Position numbers and translations under genes: made by a program
The notes under the pieces: model-generated
The model's database searches: none
What the model was told of the DNA's origin: nothing
The model's input: only the letters and a program-made list of their open reading frames with translations
Shown here: positions 14,401 to 28,000 of the stretch, one piece after another
Layout of the letters: each line of letters starts with the position of its first letter
How positions within the stretch are numbered: the stretch's first letter is position 1
Source: Hybos culiciformis
Lineage: Eukaryota > Arthropoda > Insecta > Diptera > Hybotidae
Reading direction: 5' to 3'
Assembly (NCBI GenBank): GCA_964007475.1
Contig: OZ023273.1
Coordinates: 120,575,812 to 120,639,811 of the forward strand
DNA: 64,000 bases

Positions 14401-15616
14401 TGCTAAACTTCACATGACCACAAATGTTAAAATCTAACAGTCTAAGCAATTTCTCCTTGCTATTAGATGTACAGATAAATTTGAAAGTACTTGAATTTTC
14501 TTTCCGGGTAAATTTCAGAAAAATAAAGATGTTCATCTAAGTCCCGGAAAGTAGATTAGACTTCGAAAATAACTTTTACAACTTTTTTTTAAAGATTTAG
14601 CTTAGTATAACATTTTACTATATTCTTCTTTAAGAAAAAAAACTCATTCGTTTCATTCTAACTAACATGAAACATTATTATTTTTAAAATTTATAATTTA
14701 TTATTAATATTAATTTCTTAAGTTTATTAATTAGTAACATTAGATTACTTATTTTTGATAATATTCAGTTATATTTACAGTCTGCCTTGTCATTATAATT
14801 CAATAATTTTATTTTTGATATGATTAATTTTATTTATTTATTTTTTATTTTATTTTTGTTTTTCATTTTACCTAAATAAAAAGTAATAAAGTGATTTTAT
14901 TTTATTTTTTAATGAACTTCTAAATCTTAGCACTACAAAAATTAAAATTTCACTATACACAATAGCAAAAACTAATAATTTCTGTAAGAATTTAACTTTT
15001 TGTCATTGACGAAAATAATTGTGTATATCAAGTTGTGCGTATTTTAGGGATTAATTCTTTTTTTTTCGTAAGCGAGGACATTTTAATTCATATCCTAATT
15101 ATTCAATTAAAAAATAATAATTATAACATAATGAAAAACCATTAATATGGGAACACATTAGGTTGTCGTAAACAAATTGTAAATAAAAACAAACAGTGCA
15201 CAGAATTCAAAACAAATAATTTTATGCTCATGTATCCACTAAATGAAAATTTTTTTTGAAATAAAAATTATAATTATCGAAGGAGCTGTGGTATATTTCT
15301 ATCTTCACAAATTACAAAAAATAAGTCTTAGATCATAAGATAGCATTTTAATGATGTCAGCTATTTGAAGCAAACTAATTTATGAAAATGTGTTTTTTTA
15401 TATAAATCAAATTTTTCTTATAATACAGCGATGTGACTGGAAAGGACATTGACCATAAAATGGTAAATGCGTAAAGAAAACATTTGATGATATTTACTTT
15501 TTAATTTTATTTTAAATTTTCATTTTTAATAAACTTTAGAAAAATTAGAGCTGTATTCTAGGGATTGATTAAAGGAATTAAAATTTGCAAAAAGTATATC
15601 AAATCTTATACAATCA
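8481..15616. other. AT-rich non-coding stretch upstream of gprs coding exons
   Basis: Apart from the possible first exon near 9.8 kb, this 7 kb shows only homopolymer runs and A/T-rich simple sequence. The open frames present (for example 10001-10249 minus and 12037-12270 plus) consist of Phe, Ile, Leu, Lys and Asn residues typical of random AT-rich DNA, and no family is recognisable. Confidence 0.7.
9743..9821 (-). other. Possible non-coding first exon / start site of gprs
   Basis: A patch less AT-rich than its surroundings ends on the minus strand with CAACAG|GTTTGT, a plausible donor at 9743. About 80 bases upstream it has TCAGTC (9823-9818), which fits the arthropod Initiator TCAKTY. The next acceptor is at 8481-8482, just before the gprs start codon. 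The only support is sequence context and location. Confidence 0.25.
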
Positions 15617-15828
15617 CACGGTCCAAAATTTCAGTTTTTTTTTTAAACTTAAAAGTTTCTATATAGTTCCACACCAATATAAGTTTAAGTTTTAAACTTT
15701 TTAGTCTATAATAAATAATTTAAACAAAAAAGAATAAATTTTAAACTGAAGATGTTTAACATAATGTGTTAAACGAAATAGTTTAAATTTTAAACTGAAG
15801 ATTAAAAAATTAAAAAATTTATTTAATT

Positions 15829-15908
15829 TTTTTTTTCTTTTTTTTTCTTTTTTTTCCTTTTTTTTTCTTTTTTTTTCTTTTTTTTTCTTTTTTTTTCTTT
15901 TTTTTTTC
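15829..15908. repeat. (TTTTTTTTC)n microsatellite
   Basis: About eight copies of a nine-base T8C unit with small variations. On the minus strand it is an A-rich tail (AAAAAAAAG repeats) lying just downstream of the tRNA-like block, the arrangement seen at the 3' end of tRNA-derived SINEs. Confidence 0.85.
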
Positions 15909-15914
15909 TCTTAA

Positions 15915-15984
15915 CCCTTTCTTCGGGATTCGAACCTCGTTCTTTAGCATTTCATTCTACCACTCTACCTCTCGGCTACAGTAT
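15915..15984 (-). ncRNA. tRNA-like Pol III module in the 15.6-kb element
   Basis: The minus strand reads TAGCCGAGAGG (A-box fit to TRGYNNANNNG) and then GGTTCGAATCC (B-box fit to GWTCRANNC), with about 30 bases between. The segment GGTTCGAATCCCGAAG is shared with the modules at 47 kb. A complete cloverleaf is not convincing, so it looks tRNA-derived rather than a working tRNA. Transcription would run into the A-rich tail. Confidence 0.55.
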
Positions 15985-16147
15985 TAAAATTATAAACGTG
16001 TACAAAATAGAAAATATAAATTATGTGTATTTGTGAAAGTTATTGACAAGTAAAAACCTTACATCGTCATACAAAAAATGCAAGAATAGTAAAACCTTAC
16101 ATCGTTATACAAAAATACAAAAGAAAAATGTAAACTTTAGGGTTTTA

Positions 16148-16500
16148 AATTAAACATGTAAACTAAAATAGTTAAGTTTTAAACTAAAAATGTTTAGAAA
16201 CCGGAGCTAAATTTTAATTTAAAACTTTAAAGTTTTAAAATATAAACTTTGATGTTTTAGATCAAAATGTAAACTAAAATAGTTAAGTTTTAAACTAAAA
16301 ATGTTTAGAAACCGGAGCTAAATTTTGATTTAAAACTTTAAAGTTTTAAAATATAAACTTTGATGTTTTAGATCAAAATGTAAACTAAAATAGTTAAGTT
16401 TTAAACTAAAAATGTTTAGAAACCGGAGCTAAATTTTGATTTAAAACTTTAAAGTTTTAAAATATAAACTTTGATGTTTTAAATCAAAATGTAAACTAAA
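16148..16500. repeat. 111-base tandem repeat, about three copies
   Basis: The marker CCGGAGCTAA recurs at 16201, 16312 and 16423, exactly 111 bases apart, within long near-identical units rich in AAACTAAAA and TTTAAAACTTTAAAG. A weaker fourth copy decays after about 16500. It lies inside the 15617-16645 element. Confidence 0.9.
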
Positions 16501-16645
16501 ATAGTTTAGTTTTTAACTAAAAAAGTATAGAAATTTGAATTAAACTTTAGCAAGTTTTAAATACTGAATTTTTTGTTTAAAATATTCTTTTAAACCATGT
16601 TTTTATGAATTAAGTTTAAAAAAAAAACTGAAATTTTGGACCGTG

Positions 16646-18045
16646 ACATCAAATTCGTTTGGAAAATTCTCAGTTTTGAACTACATTAAAATTAAACTAG
16701 AAAAAAAATGCAAATCATTTATAAATTATTTTTAATGTGTTTCGGCTTATAATTTATAATAATAAGCCTAGCTTCTTTAAAATAAATATCAGATTTTCAT
16801 TAGCCACAGAATACAATCATTAAATAAAAAATAATTAAATTAATTTTATAATATTTTTCCCTACATTAATATCAAAAGAAGAATTATGACCATTATTTTA
16901 GAAATCAATTTTAAAAACTTAAAATTTGTGATGTTATGTCAAAATTGAAATCATTGCACTATAAAAATAATAAAAGAAAATATAATATATAAATTATAAA
17001 GGTTCTCGACTTTCCAAGTATAATTCTCGATTATCATATTCTTATTGAGCAAAAAAGCCAAAATAATTAATATCGATGTACACACTTTATTATGCACTTA
17101 GGGCTTAGAAAATATTGAAATGGTATGTCAAAAGTTTAATCTATCAAAATTATATAAATATTAAATATTTAATTATAAGAAAAAAAAAAAATCTTATTTA
17201 ATAAATTAAAGCTAAAGTTTGAAATAATTATAAAATTAATTTAGCTAAATAAATTCATTTATTTTCGATTAACAAAAATGTTGAAAAAGGAAAAAAAAAA
17301 TTTTATATATATATATAATATATTTTTTGTATGAAATGTATTTTATATCACTAAATGATTTATTTATTTGTTTTTAAATTAATAAAATAGTAAAACCTTA
17401 AAAATTAATTCAACATCCTTCCGATTTTTCATTAATTTTTTATACATACATCATTGAAATTTGTTTGTTTTTTTTTGTTTTGTTGTTCTACTCTCATGAA
17501 TAAAACTCTATTATGCGTACTTTTTTTTTTGTTTTTGTTTTTATTTAAATACAAAAATTCGCTCTATTTGCTGAAATTGAAATATCAATATGTATACCAG
17601 GATTTGAATAAAATAAAAAAAATAAAAATAAAAAATTCTATGTTGAATAAAAAAAAAAAAAAACAATTAAAAATTAGCTTTTAAATCCATTGAAGCAATT
17701 AACATTTTTTGTGAGGCTTATAAAATCATTGATTTTTCAAATGTACAAAAAACTATAAAAATATTTATCTACGAACTGGAAATACCAATTTTATTGTTAA
17801 AAAAAAAGTTAGGAACATACCAATAATTTAACAAATACAGAGAACTTTTAATGTGAATACAAAATTAAGAAGTACAAGAACTTGATGTTTTTTAATATAT
17901 GTATAACGTTTTTCTTTAGATATTTTTTTTTTTTGTACCATCATAATTAATTTGTTTTGGAAATATACTTGCATATCAGGTAAATAATTAAATTGTCACA
18001 ACAATTAATAAAAATAATTTTGTGGATAAATTTATTTGAATATTT
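16646..18045. other. AT-rich spacer without recognised features
   Basis: Only homopolymers and A/T simple sequence are visible. The open frame at 17454-17684 is low-complexity Phe/Leu/Lys and not a credible gene. Confidence 0.7.
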
Positions 18046-18688
18046 CGACGGGTCCGAAGAGTACTATGGTAAATCGAGATACGATAGAAACCGATTTATA
18101 TTAAAAATGATTCTCCGCACTCATATCTACGATTTTGGGTCATACTGACGTTCCTAACTAAAATAAAACACATTCAAAATAATAAAAATATTTTTATTGT
18201 AACTAAAATCGACGTACGAGCTGAATTGTATATTCATATACAAGCCCACTTTCCATCAGTCAAAAATTGTAAATGAAAATACGATCAGTAAAAAATAAAA
18301 AAAAATTTATTTTATCATGAGATACAATTAATGAATGTTAGAACTTGTCGTTTTTACAATCTTAAACTTCCGTTAACCACCAACTTGCGATATTGGCACT
18401 AAATTGAGCGCTGTTGTATGTGAAAATGCGATTTTATTGTGCTTTGTTTTGTTAGACCTAAATAAAGATACGATGTCAAACGTACTTAATATCGTCAACT
18501 TACGATATTAAACGGCAGAAAAAAATTTGCAATTATCGTATATCCATTTAGGCATTGTTAGTAAATTAAGCGATCATCGTAAAAACTTAAAAATGTGAAA
18601 ATTTGATAGAAATTTTCAAATTTTCCAATAAATTTTAATTGTTAAAAATATAATATAATTTTTTTCATAAATTTTTTCGGACCCGTCG
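18046..18688. mobile_element. Non-autonomous TIR element downstream of Pgant9
   Basis: The element starts with CGACGGGTCCGAA (18046) and ends with its exact complement TTCGGACCCGTCG (18688). ATTT flanks both sides (18042-18045 and 18689-18692), a possible 4-base target duplication. The 643-base interior has short repeated motifs such as ACTTACGATATT and no coding capacity. It lies about 350 bases past the Pgant9 stop codon. Confidence 0.75.
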
Positions 18689-18896
18689 ATTTCTTGAATT
18701 TTTTTTAACTTAGTGTCATATAAGGATGCAAACGTATAAAGACTTAGTATAAAAAGAAAATGTTGTGCGAATAACTACAATATTTTTCTTAACTACAGAT
18801 GTACAGACAAATTAATTTCAACTATCGTATGTATAATTCTATTCTAGTTTTATAGAGATATGTAATTTTTAAAATTATTTTGCTAGTGTTAAATAA

Positions 18897-18902
18897 TTTA
18901 TT
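18897..18902 (-). other. Possible poly(A) signal for Pgant9
   Basis: The minus strand reads AATAAA about 140 bases past the Pgant9 stop. In DNA this AT-rich the hexamer is frequent by chance, so only its position supports it. Confidence 0.3.
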
Positions 18903-19038
18903 TTATAAATGGATAATACATTTTACTTATTTTAAAATAAAAAATAAAACTACTATTTTTTTCGTTTTTCGTTTTCATAAAAATCCATCAAGTTTCGTTT
19001 GTGCGTTGGAAGAATTAAAAAATTTGAGCTAATTTGTG

Positions 19039-22000
19039 TCAGTGTTTAGTTTCATATTTTGATGCATCATAATTTTCTAATCGCCATTTTTGACTTTGTT
19101 TTTCACTATCACATTCTTCCATTGTTACTTTGTCTTTACTCTCATTTATAGCCAAGCATTTTTCCGATGACCCATGCCTCACTTGATTGTTTTTATCATT
19201 GTATGACCAGAACTATTAAAAAAAAAGGAAAACAAGAAAACAAAATTTATTATTGTCAATGATTAATGATTCTGATAAAATGATAATATTATACATCACT
19301 ATGTCAATTGTCAAAAAGAAAAAATTTGATTTTATATTGATTAGAGAAGATGATTTATTTTAATGAAATAAATTTTTTTTGAAAAATTTACCTGATTCCC
19401 TTTGGAACCGTGACATGGATATAACATTACATCATTACCAGCATAGTCTAAGCAAGCTTCATCACGACGAATCTCACCTGCTTTACTTAACATCCAGTAC
19501 TAAATATGTTACATTATTGGTGATGAAAAATTAATAATAAACAAAGTGTTTTATGTTAATATAATGATAAATCAATATGATTCAGTAATTTTTAATTTAT
19601 AATTTATATAATATAAATACTTTTTTGCAAAATTCCGTAAATAATTAAAAAATTAATATTAGATATTGATTTTAAAAATTTCCATGTGACCCTTTTAACT
19701 TGTGTTAAATATGATGTTTGTGTTTTTACAATAATGAAAAAATGTGTATTTTTACGTGTTAATGTGTTAATAATAATTGTATTTTATAAAATATATTAAA
19801 TTTTTATAAAAAATTTAATTTTCCACCGCCTTATGTTATCATCGCTTAATTTATAATCAGAAATTATTATGTACATACAATGTACATCTTCAATTAAAGG
19901 TTAAGATATTGAAAATTCAGGTCAAACACTGAATTATTTAAATTTAACTTTCCCGACACTAAATAAAAATATATTTTATAATTTAGCATTTATTGGAACG
20001 AAAATATTAAATTTAATTTGATTTAATTTTGATTTTATTGGCAACGAATCCATATTTTGTAATGGTTTTCTTTGTTATGGCAACCGAATATAATTAAAAT
20101 ATTATAATTCTTTTATTTTCTTTAAATTTTATAAGTACCATAAATATTATTAATTAAGAAACGAAAAATAAATGCATTTAATTTTTGTAATACATAATAC
20201 TTAAAATCTTCAGTTTAATCCAATACTAATATAATTCAATAATCAATTATAATATTAATTTAATAATAAATAGAATACGTATAGAATTAAATTAATAGAA
20301 TTGAATTAATAATAATCATTTTAATAGTTTGTCGGAAATTAATATATAGTTTATTATGTCGCGAATAATTATTATTATCATTAATGTAAAATTTAAGTAA
20401 AAAATATACGATGTGTAACTATAAAATGAAACTAACGATGTTTAAGAAATTTGAATGCCAAAAAAAGATTTGAATTATAATTATAAATTATTTGATTGTT
20501 ATTCGAACAAGGCACAAGATATTACATTATTATAAATACCCCATATATTGCCAATTCTTTATTTGAAAAAAAAAACATGTTATTATGTTCAAATTTAAAA
20601 TAAATCATAATTTAATTAGGTATCAACACTAAATTTGTTTCAAAAATATTACGTATTGTATTTAAGTTGTGTTTTCCATTCTTCGAATTGAATTATTGTG
20701 ATCGTTTTTTTGTTTGTACCGAACCAAATAATGAAGTATTCTATTTAATTTTCGCAAATATTTTGTACTTGCTCCTGCGCCCCGAAAAAAAAATCACTTT
20801 TACATGAAAGTATTTTTTTTACGATTTCAATGAAGTCATAGTTTTAAAGACCTCAAAAGTTATAGGTAGTTCGAATTTAAATCAAAAGATATTTTATAAT
20901 TAAAACTGTTCCATACCAAAATGTAGATAGAATTCATTCGAAATACTTAAACAAGAGAGTGGTTTTGTAAAAATAAAATACCTAAATTTCGTTTAGAAAA
21001 TAAATGGACAATTTGGGCATAATTATTTTATAAATTCATATTATATGTACCTATTTTATATATAATTATTATATGAGTCTCGTGTAAATAAATGTCTTCA
21101 CATTTTGTGTTTGTATATTGTGTTGCTGTTATTTTTTTTATGAATTATGGTATCTTTTGCTACAATAATTTATTTAAATTACATTCATTGATTCTATTAA
21201 GTCCTACAAATTGAACTGCTCTTTTAAATCTCATTATACAATTTGATTTTACTAATTTAAAAAGAATTTTTTTTTTTTCTTTTCATTTTTAAATATTATT
21301 GATTCTCTTTTCAATAAATGTTCTTAATAAAAAAAACATTTTAATATCTTTTATTTGTTTTTTTTTTTTAACATCATAGTAATGTTAAAATTTTCATTTA
21401 ATGACATTTCTTATTATTTTCAGTTCACAAATTATATTCCTTTTTAATAAATTTTCTTTTAAGAAAATATAACAGGAAAAAAAAAGAAATTTTTCTTTAT
21501 TTTCTGTTTCTTTAATTTAGGTAAATTTGTTGAAAACAAGAAGGTATATTTCAAATGTGTTTGACTTAGAGTTTTACAAATTTAATGTTTTTTTTTTTTG
21601 GTTTTTTTTTTTTTGGAAAAATATTCTTTAAAAATTTATTAGGATTTCAACAACAATGAACGAAATTTTGCATAAAAGTATTTTATCATAAAAATGTCAT
21701 TATAGTCATGTCTAAGCAATAATTACACGTAACGTTTAATATAAATATTTTTTTTTTTTGTTTTTGGAAGATTTAAGTAACGCTAATAATCTGATTGACA
21801 TTATTTGTAGCAAAAAAAAAGTTTCAACACTTAACTAACAATCTGAGTACTTTACGATGTCGATAGTGGTTGCTTTTTAAAAAACTTTTTCTTCTGCTGC
21901 ACTAAAATATTGAAAAATAATTCTCAACCGTGCTTAAGGTTTATAGAATTTTGCGTTGCACGTATGACTAAATGGGAAAACTTTAGAAATAATTTATTTT

Positions 22001-25000
22001 TTTTAAGATTTTTCGAATTACATACTTTGCATACAAATTGTGAACTTGTAAACATGTTAAAAATAAGTAATGTTATCTAATAAAATACATAGTCATGTTG
22101 TGCCGAAAAATTAAAAATAATAAAAGCTAGGAAAAAGTTTCAGATAATCAATATCTTATTTATAAATTCGAGTAAAATCGTTACGTGTAATTATATGCTT
22201 TAATTAATGATTCTAAATATGAATTATGGCAAATGAATATTTTTACTTTGCATGAAAATCTAACTTAATTTTGATAAATTTTTTTTTTCTCTCAAAGAAA
22301 AAAAAAAAACAAGAATCAATATTAAATTCAATTTTGTTCAAAAAAGCGAGCTTAACTACTTTCAAGTGCCAATATTCTACTCAGAAAAAAAAAAAATGTA
22401 TTCTTATGAAATTTGAATAAAAATTAAGCAATTAAAAATAAAAATTATACTTAAAAATTATTATACTGCCACAAACTCTTTTAATTGATGTTATATTATT
22501 TTATTTTTAATTTTATTTTTTAATTTAGATAAATGAAAAAAAAAAAATGTATAAAAAATTTTCGTTTTTGAAAACAAAAAGTTAAGAAAAATTATATATT
22601 AAGTAAACAACACCAGTTTGATTTTATTATTATATATATTTTATGAATCCTTTTACCCTGTAATTTTATTTTTCTTTCGGAGGACATGCATTTCAATTTA
22701 ATTTTCCTTTTTTTTTCATTTTTTTTTTTCATTCTCTCCTTCTTATTTTTAAATTCATTATTTTAATATGGATGAAAGCAAAATTCAAATAATTTAATTA
22801 TTTTTATTTCAAAAAAAAAATATTCACAAAATTTCATTAATTCTGTTAATGGAGCTTTTAAGAATTAATAAAAGGAAATTTTTTTTAATATTTACCTAAG
22901 AGCCTTAGATTTTCCTGGAATTGTGTTTTTCTTTTTAAATCAAAAAAAATCTTACACATTTTTGTGAATCAACAAAAATTTTTCTTGAGTAAAATTTTGT
23001 TTTTAAAAGTATATAGACAAATCTTTATTTATTATTTATTTATATAAATTTTGTTTTTATTTTTCGTGATTTTCGTTTCGTTAAATAAAATGTCATTAAG
23101 TAGTTAACTGAGAAGGATTCAACAGAGTTCGTAAAAAGTGTAACTCAGGTAACTGTGCGGTGTTAATTCTTGTACACAAATCAACACATTACATAAAACA
23201 AAGTTATTTCTATCAATTTATATTTACACTATCGGGCATTTAATTTTTGTAATTTGTTTATACGAAGATTAAGTTTTTTTTAACCTACTTTTTGTCCCGA
23301 AAAATTTCAAAATTACGTTGTACAATTTTGTTTCGCAATTATTTTTTTTATATGAAATTCATAAATCACTGTAAGAAAATTGAGAAATAATTAAATGAAT
23401 CAAACATCAAATGTTTATAGAATTTACAGCATTATTAACAGGATATTTTTTTTCTTATAATCATTACAATAGAATAAATATTTGTACTTGTAATGAAGAG
23501 AATGCTAAACGATGATTGCAATGAATTTAATCGATAGCTGTATTTAAAACTAAAAAATCCATCTTGAAAGTTTTGTGCCATCCATTATATAAAGGATAAG
23601 GAATCGATATCATGGCTGAAAAAGGAAACTAATAAGTCCATTATAAAAGGTTGTTGATCTTAATAGATTCATCACATTAAATTGAAAATGAAAATCATGT
23701 AATATAATGCTCTTTTAAAGTTCAAAAACCAAATATATAATTTATTTTTTAATTTTATAGTATCTGATAAAATAAATGTTTCAATTTTTATAACAAGTTA
23801 TTATATTCCGAAGAAAATTTTCAAGTTCAAAGAAAACATCATTAACAAAAATTAAATCAACGTTAATATTTTTTGCTGTGAGGTATCGCGAAGACTTATA
23901 TTATACTTAAAATATACTGTATGTAAATACTGAATTTTGGTGTCATAGGATTATACCTAAAACGCTGTGATTTTATTCAAAGAATAATTATAAATTAATC
24001 GTTTTGAAATATAAGGAATAAATACAAATAAGCTAAGGTTATTTTTAATTTAGTAGAAATGTGAAAAAAAAAATAAATAAATAAATAAAATTATTTCCAA
24101 CACCTATTGGCAATATACAATGGATTCGAAATTAAATTTTTCCACGACCTAGCAAATTCACTATATAATTGTTGGGATAATTAAAAACATATTTTTTACT
24201 GTTCTGTTTTTTTTTTTTTTAATTTGGGAGAAATCGTAAAATTATTGAATAATCAATAAAAATTACGTTTTTTACTCGAAAATTTTTCTGATCTTTGGTT
24301 GGTGGTTTGAAATGAAATTTTATTTGAAAGTGTTATGATTTATGATAAAATTATAAAAAAGCGACATACATAATGGTTATAAGAACGATATTGTTTGATA
24401 TTTTTGATATTGAAATGTTATCTGAAATAATACTTCATTCTAGATACTTTTTTGTTCGTACTTTCAATGATTTTAGTTTCATTATATATGTTTGCTGCAG
24501 GTATTTAATACAAAAATAATAAAAGGTATATAATAAAATAAATGTTCCTACAAAGAGCAAAAAAACTACCAAATAATAAAAAAAACCCTCAAAAAATAGG
24601 TATATATTAAGTTATTCATGTTTAGGTTAATCAGGGTAACTAAAATCATTTCAGTCCCGTAAACTATCCCAACTTCTATTATGAATTTCGAAAATAAAAA
24701 TATAAAATTAATAATCCCAAAAATGTAGTGAATTTTTAATTAAAAAAAAATTATTGAAAAGCTTTCAAGACTACTTGCAATTTATTTAAAGCTATTTTTA
24801 AAAGCTTAATTGAGTTATGAAAGATTGTCGAATGAAGAAATACTTTATTCCTTTTTTTTTTGTGTGGTAAGAAGCATAATCTACGATTAAAAAATGAATT
24901 TTAGAAAAGAATATTATGCTTTTTTTTTACATCGAGAAAATAATTTTTAATTCATGATTAAAGCTTTTATAAAACTAATTTTGATTTTCTGTACAATTTT

Positions 25001-28000
25001 TAAAATTTTTAAGGACGAATTAGTACGAAATTTCCACGCATAAAAATGCAACTATCGAAAAAGAACAAAATAAAACCAGCTGATTTAAACTTTTCCAACA
25101 AACAAAAAAAATACCTGGTTTCCACCTTGACCATGACACTCCCATAGGTCAATAGATGAATGCATGTCCTCGACTTTTCCAGCCGAGTCGAGACAAAAAT
25201 CACTATCTAAATTGGCAATCTATAAAATTTTGTCAAAAAAAAAAAAATTGAAAAAAAAAAAATAAAAATTAATTTATAAATCAAATATCTTTTTCATCCA
25301 TTATACGCATTTTGTGTATTTAAAAAAAAAAAAAAAAAAAAAGAGTTTGAGACGGTCGTTTAAAACGAAATTTTTTGGTATTTTTATAACCTGATTTCCT
25401 CCTTGTTGATGACATGGATATAATCCAACAGCTTTCTTTAAATCTTTTTTCCTAGCGGGTGAATCTAAACAGGTGCGACCGCCATAGCCTAAGTTTCTTA
25501 TCTAAATTTTTATTTATAAATTTTTTTTTTTTTTTTAATAAAATAGTTATTTAATTATTAATTGTATAAATTAAAATTTAGGTATAAAATTTAAAATAAA
25601 ATTAAATAAGTTTAAAATTGACAAGTTCGCTTATGTGCATTACTTTCATGGGTTGTAAAAACTTATTTATCGGGCAGTTAGTTAGAAACAACAATAATAA
25701 TTTGTAAAAATAAATATTAACGCAATAAGGTTGAAATAATCGTTTTAATTCCATTTTAAACATTCATTGAAATGTAAAAATGTTTACTTAATTCATCTTT
25801 TTAACAAATCAAATGACTCTTCAACAGAAAGCTTTTCACAATAAGGTAGGTCGAATTATAATACAAATGCAAGTAAGTATGTGACCTGAAGTAAATGATC
25901 AAATTGATTATTGGGTTTGAACGACCAATTTGTTGTTTTCAAAAATGAACGAAACTCGTCCTGTACTGAAATGTATAGGTACTTGTCTGAAAAAAGGTGC
26001 AAAGTTTTGAAAGAATAAATCTGTTTTTGGGAAATCTTTTGATTTTTTATGAAGCAATATTCATAAGGAGAAGAAAGAGGTTTGTGAACATTCTGAGAAT
26101 GTTTTTTTTATAAACTTATTTATTTTTTTTTTAAATAATATTTTGAAAAATAAATAATATACCTCTCCAGAAGCAACAGCCTCACCAGGTATAAATAATT
26201 CTGGGTAAATATTTTCTAAATACCATTTAAAGCTTTTACAGCCAAGTCTATTTCTAAAATTTGAAACATAAAATGGTTGAATAAATTTTAGAAATTAGTC
26301 TCAAATTTTTGAAATTTACCTCAAATCTTTTCGTGGTTTGACATCACCAAAATCACCCTTGTCATTACCTATTCTTTGATAATAATATTTGGAATATTCA
26401 TCTAGCCAAACTTCTGCTAGTCGAATGGAATTGCGTTTTAAAACATTCACACCTGATCGCCACTAAAACGAAAGTTTATATATATATTTATATAAATAAA
26501 GTTTGAAGAATACAAATTTTGGTTTTGTAATTTGAGATTTGAAAATTAAAAAAACGTATGCAAAAATATCAAGTAACGTAAAATTTTCATTTAAAAAACA
26601 CATTTTAATCAACATTAAGAATATTGCAAAATAGTTGTACTTATAAAATCGAGTACGAGGAATCGAATGGTGCTATTATCTATAAAATGACGTATAAATA
26701 TCATACGTTGTTTCATTTCTCAGCAGAAAAGATTTAAATACAAAAAAAATATTATGCCCCTATTCTGTACCACTGGAAAAATCACACAAATTTTAAAGTG
26801 ACTATATTTTTCGATCTTCACAGCTTTTACGGAACTCTACTGATGACAAGGTATTAAAAGAAACTACTGCTGTTTTGGAAAATTTAAAATATCTAAATTA
26901 TCTTTTTTTAAAAGAACTACTCTTTTTAAAGTTTTAATCTTCATATTAACCCGTTCATCTGATGAGCAAAAGGTGCACCCTATAATACAAATTCGATAAA
27001 ATATTTGTTGGCCTGAAGCAAAATTTCCATTTCAGCAAGTAATACTAAAATATAAAAGCGAATGTATACCCTTAAAAAATAAATAAAACCTCATAAATTA
27101 ATATTGCACTCTGTGTAAAGTAGATCTAGACATAATGTATACAATTATAACAACTGAAAATTATTCTTCAAACAAATAATTCAAACATGAAAAAAGAAAC
27201 TCGGATCTGTATAAATATACACAATAAAATAAATTTAATTAACAAACAGATATCTGAATAAATTTAATTTGAAAATGTTTTAAAAAAAATTGTTACAAAT
27301 ATGTCATGTTAACCATCGTAAATACTTTATATTCAAGCATTTATTTTATATAGAGAAATTATAAATAAAAAACTAAATAGAGTTGGCGCTAAATATATAA
27401 ATTATATATTAACTTTATTTTGAAGACAAACAAAACAATCAAGAAATTCCTTTTACTGCCTTAATATTTCACATTTAAAACCATTTAAAATATAGTTTTA
27501 AGATGTTGTTAAAGGATTTTGAGATGATAACCGTAAAAAAAAATTGGAAGATTTTAATCCAGCATGATTTATAATATGTTTTACCTTTCTTTTCTATTAA
27601 AAGGATACATCATTTTTAAATAGAATAAAAATAACAGATCAAGAACCTCAAATACGTTTCTTTTTAGATTAAGCTTAAAAAAATCAATATTCTTAACATA
27701 AAATATTAAGACATCTACAATAAAAAAAAACTTACCTTATATGGAGATCGTTTTCTAAAAATATGACCAACATGTGAACACGGTATTATTTCTAATGTTC
27801 CGCCACACATCCATGTTTTGAAAGATAATTCTAAATTTTCACCACCCCAAATATCAAAACCAGAATCATAAGTTCCTAATCGTTCAAAAAATTCTCGATC
27901 TATAGAAAACAATCCACCAGCCATAGTGGGAGAATAAACTGGTTCCGCAGTGTTCTGAAAATAAATTAATTTATTTCTAAAATATTGAAACAAAATACAA

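Larger units (their letters stand above)
15617..16645. mobile_element. Non-autonomous TIR element with tRNA-like module
   Basis: The ends are inverted copies: CACGGTCCAAAATTTCAG at 15617 and its complement ending at 16645, with similarity running on through a T-run/A-run and AAACTTAA. The interior holds a pyrimidine microsatellite, a tRNA-like block on the minus strand and a 111-base tandem repeat, with no transposase. I could not define a clear target duplication (flanks are ...aatca and acatca...), so the superfamily is open. Confidence 0.8.
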
